Assembly (NCBI GenBank): GCA_038234045.1
Contig: JBBSUX010000079.1
Location: forward strand, 1-12,505
Direction: 5' to 3'
DNA: 12,505 nt
Origin: JBBSUX01 sp038234045
Lineage (GTDB): Bacteria; Pseudomonadota; Gammaproteobacteria; Burkholderiales; Burkholderiaceae_C
Position numbers and translations under genes: made by a program. The notes under the pieces were generated by a model. It was not told where the DNA came from. It did no database searches and saw only the letters and a list, made by a program, of their open reading frames with translations. Positions 6,557-12,505 of the stretch are shown piece by piece; the stretch's first letter is position 1; the number at the start of each line of letters is the position of its first letter.

Positions 6557-6581
6557 ACGAATCTTTCACCTGGAGATCGCC

Positions 6582-7946
6582 ATGTTGACGCTTGTCGCCT
6601 TTGTTGCCGCTCTCGCCATCCTGATTGCGGTGCACGAATACGGGCACTACCGCATGGCGGTTGCCTGCGGCGTCAAAGTGCTGCGGTTTTCCATCGGCTT
6701 CGGCAAGACTATCTGGCGTCGCCAGCCGGCTGGATCCCCAACCGAATTTGCCATTGGCATGCTGCCGCTGGGCGGCTACGTGAAGATGCTTGACGAGCGT
6801 GAGGGTCCTGTCGCACCTGAAGAGCGGCATCTCGCATTCAACAACCGTCCGCTCCGCCATCGGATCGCCATCGTCGCAGCGGGCCCGCTGGCCAACCTAT
6901 TGCTGGCAGTCCTGCTGTATGCATGCGTCAACTGGATCGGGGTGGACCAGCCGCGGGCGCTTTTGGCGGCGCCGGTGGCCGGTTCACTGGCCGAGCAGGC
7001 GGGTTTGCGCGGAGGCGACGAGGTGTTGGCAGGCAGCTTCGAAGATGAAGCGCTGGCTCCCGTCCGTTCTTTCGAAGACCTTCGGTGGCTCATCACCCGG
7101 GGGGCATTAGAAGGGCACGATCTACGGCTCGAGGTCGCACCAGCGGATCAGCCGGGAAGGCACCGCAGTGTAGTTCTGCCATTGGCCGCGTTACATGCGA
7201 AGGATGCAAATCCGGCCGTGTTTCGCGACATCGGCATTCTTGCGCCCTTGACGCCCGCGCTGATCGGCGAGGTACAGCCCGACAGCCCTGCGGCTGCAGC
7301 TGGGTTGCACAAGGGGGACATCGTTCGTATGGTCGCTGGCCAGGCGGTGGGCGATGGTCCGCAGTTGCGCGAACGGATTCGCGCGACCGGCGCAGATCAG
7401 GCGCCCGCCAAAGCACCGTGGCGCATCCTGCGCGATGGCAAAGAGTTGACCCTTGATGTGATGCCGGCTCAGATGCATGAAGGCGATAAGACGTACGGCC
7501 GTATCGGTGCATTCGTGGGCGGTCCGGCCCAGATGCGTACCGTTCGATATGGCCCGGTCGAAGGGCTCTGGCAAGGAGCCGTAAAAACCTGGGATGTCTC
7601 CTCACTTACCCTGCGCATGATGGGGAGGATGGTGATCGGCCAGGCGTCGCTGCGCAATCTCAGCGGTCCGCTCACCATTGCCGACTACGCCGGCAAGTCC
7701 GCGAGTCTGGGATTTACCCAATATCTCGTGTTTCTCGCCCTCATCAGCGTCAGTCTTGGCGTGCTCAATCTGCTTCCTCTGCCGGTGCTCGACGGCGGTC
7801 ATCTGGTCATGTACGCTTGGGAAGGATTGAGCGGCAGGGCAATTTCAGAGCGCTGGCTGGAGCGGCTGCAGCAGGGCGGGGTGGCCATATTGGTGGTCAT
7901 GATGTCCATTGCACTTTTCAACGATGTTTCGCGCTTGCTGGGTTGA
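6582..7946 (+). CDS. rseP: RseP-type site-2 zinc metalloprotease
   Basis: RseP (454 aa) is an inner-membrane protease. In E. coli it cuts the anti-sigma factor RseA after DegS, releasing sigma-E in response to outer-membrane protein stress, and it also clears remnant signal peptides. The zinc motif HEYGH is at 18-22 inside the first membrane segment, and the third ligand is in NLLPLPVLDGGHL (Asp404). LPLGGYVKMLDE (61-72) is the conserved membrane-reentrant segment. Two periplasmic PDZ domains follow: about 127-190 (AGSLAEQAGLRGGDEVL) and about 222-295 (QPDSPAAAAGLHKGDIV). Membrane segments are near 1-17, 93-116, 380-400 and 433-448. The ATG at 6582 follows GGAGA (6572-6576). An in-frame ATG at 6459 inside dxr would add a non-membrane extension and is rejected. 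Confidence 0.96.
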   Translation: MLTLVAFVAALAILIAVHEYGHYRMAVACGVKVLRFSIGFGKTIWRRQPAGSPTEFAIGMLPLGGYVKMLDEREGPVAPEERHLAFNNRPLRHRIAIVAAGPLANLLLAVLLYACVNWIGVDQPRALLAAPVAGSLAEQAGLRGGDEVLAGSFEDEALAPVRSFEDLRWLITRGALEGHDLRLEVAPADQPGRHRSVVLPLAALHAKDANPAVFRDIGILAPLTPALIGEVQPDSPAAAAGLHKGDIVRMVAGQAVGDGPQLRERIRATGADQAPAKAPWRILRDGKELTLDVMPAQMHEGDKTYGRIGAFVGGPAQMRTVRYGPVEGLWQGAVKTWDVSSLTLRMMGRMVIGQASLRNLSGPLTIADYAGKSASLGFTQYLVFLALISVSLGVLNLLPLPVLDGGHLVMYAWEGLSGRAISERWLERLQQGGVAILVVMMSIALFNDVSRLLG

Positions 7947-8134
7947 CTCCCGGCATCAACGTCGATGTTGGGTGACTTCATTGACGTACTGGCTAGTGCC
8001 CCGAGCGGAATCCACCGGCATGTCCGTCATAATCCACCGCTGATCTGCCCGGACACCACCCAGCCGGATGCCCAGATCCTTCGCCTGTCTTTATTCGCCC
8101 GCACGATTTCCGCTGTTCCCGGCGTTCCTTTTCC
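7947..8134 (+). promoter_or_regulatory. rseP-bamA gap with a weak promoter-like element and a pyrimidine-rich leader
   Basis: No gene is visible in these 188 bases. The best promoter-like element is CATAAT at 8028-8033, with GGAATCC at 8007-8013 upstream. The latter recalls a sigma-E -35 (GGAACTT), but the spacing to TCATAA is only 13 nt, shorter than sigma-E promoters normally have. From about 8087 to 8134 the RNA would be rich in C and U and lacks a purine-rich ribosome-binding site ahead of bamA. No intrinsic terminator follows rseP. Confidence 0.25.
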
Positions 8135-10432
8135 ATGAAACACCAATTCACCCGCTTTCGCCTGCGTACCCTGACGTCTGCCACTGCGCTGCTGCTTGCG
8201 GCACATATGGCTTGGGCGGTGGAGCCCTTCACGCTGCGCGATATCCGGGTCGAGGGCTTGCAGAGAGTCGAGCCTGGAACGATCTTCGCATCGTTGCCCT
8301 TCAAGGTCGGCGACCGATACAACGACGAAAAGGGGACCGGTGCAATCCGGTCGCTTTTCGCGCTCGGATTGTTCAAGGATGTTCGCCTCGAAACCAGCGG
8401 CGACGTTCTGACGGTCGTCGTTGAGGAGCGCCCCACCGTAGCGGAAGTAGATTTCGCGGGTGTCAAGGAATTCGACAAGGCGACCCTGAAAAAGGCGATC
8501 CGTGAGGTTGGATTGGCTGAGGGCCGTCCCTTCGACAAAGCACTGGCCGATCGCGCCGAGCAAGAATTAAAGCGCCAGTACATCAACCGCAGCCTCTACG
8601 GCTCCGATGTGCTGGTCACGGTCACGCCGGTGGCGCGCAACCGCGTCAATGTGACCTTCACAGTGACCGAAGGTGAGCCCGCGAAAATCAAGAACATTCA
8701 GGTGGTCGGGAACAAGGCTTTCAGTGAATCGACGCTCAAAGGCCTGTTCGATCTTGATACCGGCGGTTGGCTCAGCTGGTACACCAAATCCAACCGTTAC
8801 GAACGTACCAAGCTCAACTCGGATCTGGAGGCGCTACGCTCCTACTATCTATCGCGCGGGTACCTGGAGTTTCGTATCGATTCGACCCAGGTGGCCATTT
8901 CGCCCGACAAGGAAACCATCTCGATCACCATCAATGTGACCGAGGGGGATCGGTATGTGGTCTCTGGTGTCAAGCTCGACGGCAATTACCTCGGACGCGA
9001 AAACGAATTCAAGTCGCAGGTCAAGATCAAGCCTGGTGAGCCCTACAACGCTGACCAAGTTGCGGAAACTACCAAGGCGTTTACCGATTACTTCAGCAAT
9101 TTCGGATTCGCGTTCGCTCGCGTGGAAGCCGTTCCGGATATTGATCGCACCAACCATCGGGTCGAGATCACATTGCAGGCTGAGCCAGCGCGTCGGGCCT
9201 ATGTGCGTCGCATCGTCGTCGCCGGCAATAACCGAACGCGTGACGAAGTCATCCGTCGCGAGTTCCGGCAGTTTGAGGCTTCCTGGTACGACGGCGACAA
9301 GATCAAGCTGTCGCGCGATCGGGTCGATCGTCTCGGGTTCTTCAGCCAGGTCGATGTGGCGACTCAGGATGTCCCCGGTTCCCCCGATCAGGTTGATCTG
9401 CTGGTGAGCGTCACGGAAAAGCCAACGGGTAGCCTTTCTTTGGGCGCCGGATTCTCGAGTGCGGAAAAGGTTGCGCTGACGTTCGGCATCAAGCAGGAAA
9501 ACGTCTTCGGCTCCGGGAACTACCTGGGGATTGACGTCAACACCAGCAAATACAACCGCGCATTGGTGCTCAGCACCACCGATCCGTATTTCACCAAGGA
9601 CGGCATCTCGCGCACCATTGATCTGTACCACCGCTCCTCGCGTCCTTACCAGGATCAGGGCGGTGACTATCAGCTGCTCACGTCTGGCGCGAGCGTGCGG
9701 TTTGGTATTCCGTTCAGCGAGACCGACACCGTCTTCTTCGGCGGCGGGCTCGAACGCACTCAGATCAAGCCGGGGACCAACATTCCGGCGACATATCTGG
9801 CGTATGCCGATGAGGTTGGACTGACGAGCTACTCGGTGCCTTTGACGATCGGGTGGTCACGAGACAGTCGCGACAGTGCTCTGACGCCCAATTCAGGACG
9901 TTACCAACGTTTCAATTCAGAGTGGGGGATCGCCGGTGATGCCCGCTACGTGCGAGCCGACTATCAATTCCAGCAGTACATTCCGCTGAACAAGAAATTC
10001 ACCATTGCGCTGAATTCGGAGCTGGGTGCCGGCAAGGGTCTCAACGGCCGGCCGTTTCCGATTTTCAAGAATTTCTACTCTGGCGGTCTTGGCTCGGTCC
10101 GGGGTTTCGATCAGGGAACCCTCGGCCCACGGGACGTAACCGGCTCATCCATTGGGGTCACGAAAAAGATTACGCTCAATGGTGAAATCATCGCGCCTTT
10201 CCCGGGGGCGGGCAATGACCGGACACTGCGTGTCTTCGGCTTCGTCGATGTAGGCAACGTTTTCGGCGAAAACGAAAAGATCTCAACCAGCGAACTTCGG
10301 TCGTCCGTCGGTGTCGGACTCAGCTGGATCTCTCCGATTGGACCGTTACGAATTGCCTATGCAAGGCCCATCCGGAAATTTGCGGGCGATAGAATCCAGA
10401 AATTGCAATTCCAGATTGGAACGTCTTTCTAA
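8135..10432 (+). CDS. bamA: Outer membrane protein assembly factor BamA (Omp85 family)
   Basis: BamA (765 aa) is the central channel of the BAM complex, folding beta-barrel proteins into the outer membrane. Residues 1-28 are a Sec signal peptide with a basic start, a Leu/Ala core and a likely cut after AWA. Five POTRA domains follow, from FTLRDIRVEGLQRVEPGT (about 31) to the fifth starting near YVRRIVVAGNNRTRDEV (356). The C-terminal half is the 16-strand barrel. The conserved loop-6 motif VRGF is at 655-658. The protein ends in a terminal Phe (FQIGTSF), the outer-membrane beta-signal. The start has no good Shine-Dalgarno, but the signal peptide fixes it. The stop TAA overlaps the skp ATG in TAATG. 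It is somewhat shorter than the E. coli protein (810 aa), typical for beta-proteobacteria. Confidence 0.97.
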   Translation: MKHQFTRFRLRTLTSATALLLAAHMAWAVEPFTLRDIRVEGLQRVEPGTIFASLPFKVGDRYNDEKGTGAIRSLFALGLFKDVRLETSGDVLTVVVEERPTVAEVDFAGVKEFDKATLKKAIREVGLAEGRPFDKALADRAEQELKRQYINRSLYGSDVLVTVTPVARNRVNVTFTVTEGEPAKIKNIQVVGNKAFSESTLKGLFDLDTGGWLSWYTKSNRYERTKLNSDLEALRSYYLSRGYLEFRIDSTQVAISPDKETISITINVTEGDRYVVSGVKLDGNYLGRENEFKSQVKIKPGEPYNADQVAETTKAFTDYFSNFGFAFARVEAVPDIDRTNHRVEITLQAEPARRAYVRRIVVAGNNRTRDEVIRREFRQFEASWYDGDKIKLSRDRVDRLGFFSQVDVATQDVPGSPDQVDLLVSVTEKPTGSLSLGAGFSSAEKVALTFGIKQENVFGSGNYLGIDVNTSKYNRALVLSTTDPYFTKDGISRTIDLYHRSSRPYQDQGGDYQLLTSGASVRFGIPFSETDTVFFGGGLERTQIKPGTNIPATYLAYADEVGLTSYSVPLTIGWSRDSRDSALTPNSGRYQRFNSEWGIAGDARYVRADYQFQQYIPLNKKFTIALNSELGAGKGLNGRPFPIFKNFYSGGLGSVRGFDQGTLGPRDVTGSSIGVTKKITLNGEIIAPFPGAGNDRTLRVFGFVDVGNVFGENEKISTSELRSSVGVGLSWISPIGPLRIAYARPIRKFAGDRIQKLQFQIGTSF

Positions 10433-10953
10433 TGAATCCATTTTTCCGTCAATGTTCGGCTGGTTTGTTGCTCGCGATGCTGGGCTTCACCGCTCATGCC
10501 CAAGCCGAAGAGTTTCGCGCGGGGTTCGTGAACACCGACCGCATCTTTCGTGAAGCCAACACCGCGAAAGCAGCTCAGGCAAAGCTGGAGCAGGAATTTT
10601 CCAAGCGCGAGAAGGAACTGCTCGATCAGGGCAATGGCCTGAAGGCAGCTTCGGACAAATTCGAACGCGAAGCGCCCACGCTTTCCGAGAGCCAGCGCAA
10701 CGCGCGGCAAAAGGCACTGGTCGAGCAGGATCGTGATTTCCAGCGCAAACGTCGCGAGTTCCAGGAAGACCTGAATTCCCGCAAGAACGAGGAATTGCAG
10801 CAGGTACTCGAGCGTGCCAACCGGGTTGTCAAGCAGGTTGCAGAGCAACAGAAGTACGACGTGATCCTGCAGGAGGCTGTGTACATCAATCCGAAGTACG
10901 ACATCACCGATCAGGTCATCAAGGCGCTGAACGCTGCGCCTCCTGCCAAGTAA
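10432..10953 (+). CDS. skp: Periplasmic chaperone Skp/OmpH family
   Basis: A Skp-like protein (173 aa; E. coli Skp is 161 aa with its signal). Skp is a trimeric jellyfish-shaped chaperone that holds unfolded outer-membrane proteins in the periplasm and hands them to BamA. Residues 1-23 or 1-25 are a signal peptide with alternative cuts after AHA or AQA. The mature part starts with FRAGFVNTDRIFRE, the beta-strand body typical of OmpH. A long charged helical hairpin follows (about 40-135, rich in Lys, Glu, Arg and Gln), then YDVILQEAVYINPKYDIT, the returning body strand. The ATG overlaps the bamA stop by one base and has no strong ribosome-binding site, so reinitiation after bamA is likely. Cys8 lies in the signal and is not in a lipobox context. 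Confidence 0.93.
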   Translation: MNPFFRQCSAGLLLAMLGFTAHAQAEEFRAGFVNTDRIFREANTAKAAQAKLEQEFSKREKELLDQGNGLKAASDKFEREAPTLSESQRNARQKALVEQDRDFQRKRREFQEDLNSRKNEELQQVLERANRVVKQVAEQQKYDVILQEAVYINPKYDITDQVIKALNAAPPAK

Positions 10954-10957
10954 TCCG

Positions 10958-12016
10958 ATGCCTACGAGCGCCCGGGCTGGCGGGGCGCTGAGTCTTGGGC
11001 TCATTGTCAGTTCGCTGGGAGGTGAACTGCATGGCGACTCGAATCTCGAAATCGACGGCATCGCGCCGCTTGAGTCGGCTGGTCCTTCCCAGATCGCATT
11101 TCTGAGCCATCCGCGCTATCGGACTCGTCTGCCGCACACTAGGGCTGGGTGCGTCATCGTGTCGGTTGCCACCAAAATGGGGGCGCGGGCGCGTGGCGCT
11201 TGCATCGTTACCGACGATCCCTACCTCTACTTCGCGCGACTTACGCAGTTGTGGCGCAAACATCGAGATGGGGATCGCGCGGCGGGTGTCCACCCTAGCG
11301 CCGTCGTCGATCCTGAGGCTTACATCGATCCGACTGCCACGGTCGGTGCACTGTGTGTAGTCGAGCGGGGCGCTAGCGTTGGTGCGCATACCGTTCTAGC
11401 GTCGCGGGTAACCTTAGGCGCTGACTGCTCGATTGGTGAGCGTTGCGTCCTGCACTCCGGAGTGGTCATCGGCGCGGATGGATTCGGCTTTGCGCCCAAC
11501 GATGGTGCTTGGGAAAAGATCGAACAACTGGGAGCGGTGCGGATCGGAAACGACGTCGAAATTGGCGCCAACACCTGCATCGACCGGGGCGCGCTCGACG
11601 ATACGTTGATCGAAGACGGCGTCAAACTCGACAATCTTGTTCAGATCGGGCACAACGTCCGTATTGGCAAACACTCCGCTCTGGCTGGCTGTGCAGGAGT
11701 TGCCGGCAGCGCGACCATCGGTGCGCACTGCACGATCGGCGGGGGCGCGGTGGTCCTCGGCCATCTGGTACTGGCCGATCATGTGCATGTGTCGGCCGCC
11801 TCGGTCGTAACGCGTTCGCTATTGCAGCGCGGTCAGTACACTGGTTTTTTTCCTATTGATGAGAATGCCCGCTGGGAGAAAAACGCAGCCACTCTCCGAC
11901 AATTGCACGCGCTGCGCGACCGTGTTCGCGCTCTGGAACACGATAGTTCTGCTCGTCCGCTGCCGTCTACCACCTCCACAACCACAACCACAACCGACAC
12001 CTTGCCCGCGCCATGA
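10958..12016 (+). CDS. lpxD: UDP-3-O-(3-hydroxyacyl)glucosamine N-acyltransferase
   Basis: LpxD (352 aa) adds the second hydroxyacyl chain, from acyl-ACP, to UDP-3-O-acyl-glucosamine, the third step of lipid A synthesis. The N-terminal uridine-binding domain (about 1-105) includes GGELHGDSNLEIDGIAPL and FLSHPRYR. From about 110 the protein is a left-handed beta helix of hexapeptide repeats, for example VGAHTVLASRVTLGADCSIG and VRIGNDVEIGANTCIDRG. The catalytic His is at 232 in QIGHNVRIG. GFGFAP (175-180) is conserved. The C-terminal helix (about 303-330) is followed by an odd tail, STTSTTTTTTDT, encoded by three copies of ACAACC at 11978-11995. It starts 4 nt after skp with no strong ribosome-binding site and overlaps fabZ, indicating coupling on both sides. 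Confidence 0.96.
   Translation: MPTSARAGGALSLGLIVSSLGGELHGDSNLEIDGIAPLESAGPSQIAFLSHPRYRTRLPHTRAGCVIVSVATKMGARARGACIVTDDPYLYFARLTQLWRKHRDGDRAAGVHPSAVVDPEAYIDPTATVGALCVVERGASVGAHTVLASRVTLGADCSIGERCVLHSGVVIGADGFGFAPNDGAWEKIEQLGAVRIGNDVEIGANTCIDRGALDDTLIEDGVKLDNLVQIGHNVRIGKHSALAGCAGVAGSATIGAHCTIGGGAVVLGHLVLADHVHVSAASVVTRSLLQRGQYTGFFPIDENARWEKNAATLRQLHALRDRVRALEHDSSARPLPSTTSTTTTTTDTLPAP
11978..11995 (+). repeat. Three tandem ACAACC hexamers in the lpxD 3' end
   Basis: ACAACC occurs at 11978-11983, 11984-11989 and 11990-11995, encoding Thr-Thr each time. The unit is a multiple of three, so a change in copy number would alter tail length without shifting the frame. It lies 18 nt before the fabZ start. 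Confidence 0.8.
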
Positions 12017-12453
12017 TGGACATCCACCAGATTCTTGAAAAACTTCCGCATCGCTATCCGATCCTGCTAGTGGATCGCGTGCTCGATATCCAGAAGGGCG
12101 TATCGATTCGCGCGTTGAAGAACGTCACCATCAATGAGCCTTTCTTCTCGGGCCACTTTCCGCATCGACCCGTCATGCCTGGCGTGCTGATGCTCGAAGC
12201 AATGGCACAGGCCGCTGCACTGCTGGCTTTCGAGACCTTGGGCGTCACGCCTGATGACAAGACCGTGTACTACTTCGCCGGCATCGATGCGGCCCGCTTC
12301 AAACGGCCGGTGGAGCCCGGCGACCAGATGGTGATGGAGGTAACGCTTGACCGCATGAAGGCCGGAATTTTTAAATTCAAGGGACGCACCCTGGTCGACG
12401 GCGAACTCGCTTGCGAAGCCGAGCTGATGTGCACGATGCGCTCGATCGCCTGA
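12013..12453 (+). CDS. fabZ: 3-hydroxyacyl-[acyl-carrier-protein] dehydratase FabZ
   Basis: FabZ (146 aa) removes water from 3-hydroxyacyl-ACP to give trans-2-enoyl-ACP in the fatty-acid elongation cycle, and thereby competes with lipid A synthesis for 3-hydroxyacyl-ACP. It has the hot-dog fold. The start DIHQILEKLPHRYPILLVDRV is typical. Catalytic residues are His48 in GHFPHRPVMPG and Glu62 in LMLEAMAQ. FAGIDAARFKRPVEPGD is the conserved second half. Two adjacent in-frame ATG codons (12013 and 12016) both overlap the lpxD stop, so the true start may be the second, giving 145 aa. No clear ribosome-binding site is seen, and coupling to lpxD is likely. The setting lpxD-fabZ, usually followed by lpxA, is the standard one. 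Confidence 0.97.
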   Translation: MMDIHQILEKLPHRYPILLVDRVLDIQKGVSIRALKNVTINEPFFSGHFPHRPVMPGVLMLEAMAQAAALLAFETLGVTPDDKTVYYFAGIDAARFKRPVEPGDQMVMEVTLDRMKAGIFKFKGRTLVDGELACEAELMCTMRSIA

Positions 12454-12505
12454 CCGACGCCATTCGGCTGCCGACCGGGCACCGTACCGCACCGCACATC
12501 AACGA
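12429..12505 (+). CDS. Possible start of lpxA, cut by the window edge
   Basis: lpxA, UDP-N-acetylglucosamine acyltransferase, normally follows fabZ. A frame opening with GTG at 12429 inside fabZ stays open to the end and finishes in TAPHIND, which recalls the short polar start of LpxA just before its first hexapeptide repeats. The other two forward frames are also open after the fabZ stop. No ATG and no ribosome-binding site is seen, so lpxA may equally begin after the window. The call rests mainly on gene order. Confidence 0.25.
   Translation, partial: MHDALDRLTDAIRLPTGHRTAPHIN

Noticed and set aside
6459..6581. Earlier ATG for RseP inside dxr
   Set aside because: It would put 41 polar residues before the first membrane segment that carries HEYGH; the ATG at 6582 has GGAGA ahead of it and the usual N-terminus.
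5961..6860. 299-codon reverse-strand frame opposite dxr and rseP
   Set aside because: It overlaps two well-supported genes, and its sequence is Arg/Ser/Pro-rich without recognisable motifs.
7968..7996. TTGGGT and GGCTAG as a promoter for bamA
   Set aside because: The -10 candidate matches the consensus poorly, so the pair is no better than chance.
8849..9631. 260-codon reverse-strand frame opposite bamA
   Set aside because: It is antisense to the POTRA and early barrel region of bamA, which has clear family sequence; the reverse frame shows no domain.
1..12505. Mobile element, CRISPR array, toxin-antitoxin pair or defence system
   Set aside because: All reading frames with support are core housekeeping genes on one strand, the gaps are short, and no terminal repeats, spacer arrays, transposase or recombinase motifs were seen.

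Overview
The window is a conserved chromosomal housekeeping cluster with every gene on the + strand: rpsB, tsf, pyrH, frr, uppS, cdsA, dxr, rseP, bamA, skp/ompH, lpxD, fabZ, and probably the first codons of lpxA at the right edge. The proteins resemble those of beta-proteobacteria. The order uppS-cdsA-dxr-rseP, with dxr after cdsA rather than between frr and uppS as in Escherichia coli, fits that class, most likely Burkholderiales (Alcaligenaceae- or Comamonadaceae-like). The genus cannot be fixed from the sequence alone. Base composition is moderately GC-rich throughout, and there is no sign of a mobile element, phage, CRISPR array, tRNA or rRNA.

Layout. Positions 1-259 are non-coding and hold a probable rpsB promoter and a structured 5' leader. 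Positions 260-3516 carry the translation and nucleotide block: S2, EF-Ts, UMP kinase and ribosome recycling factor. An intrinsic-terminator-like hairpin lies between rpsB and tsf. Positions 3614-6556 carry the lipid and isoprenoid precursor block: undecaprenyl diphosphate synthase, CDP-diglyceride synthase and DXP reductoisomerase. Positions 6582-12453 carry the envelope block: RseP site-2 protease, BamA, the Skp chaperone, then LpxD and FabZ.

The genes fit together as a growth-linked set. Ribosome and UTP supply lead into the isoprenoid pathway (Dxr to UppS, giving the cell-wall carrier lipid) and the phospholipid pathway (CdsA). RseP is expected to monitor envelope stress, BamA and Skp assemble outer-membrane proteins, and LpxD and FabZ feed lipid A and fatty-acid synthesis from the shared hydroxyacyl-ACP pool. 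Close packing (ATGA overlaps at cdsA/dxr and lpxD/fabZ, a TAATG overlap at bamA/skp, a 4-nt gap at skp/lpxD) implies operon transcription and translational coupling.

I found no previously undescribed protein system. The signals most worth a second look are RNA-level: an elongated hairpin in the rpsB leader with a competing small hairpin next to the Shine-Dalgarno, and two mutually exclusive hairpins between rpsB and tsf. Less striking points are the pyrimidine-rich bamA leader without a clear ribosome-binding site, a threonine-repeat tail on LpxD, a long low-complexity tail on UppS and an AT-rich patch in dxr.
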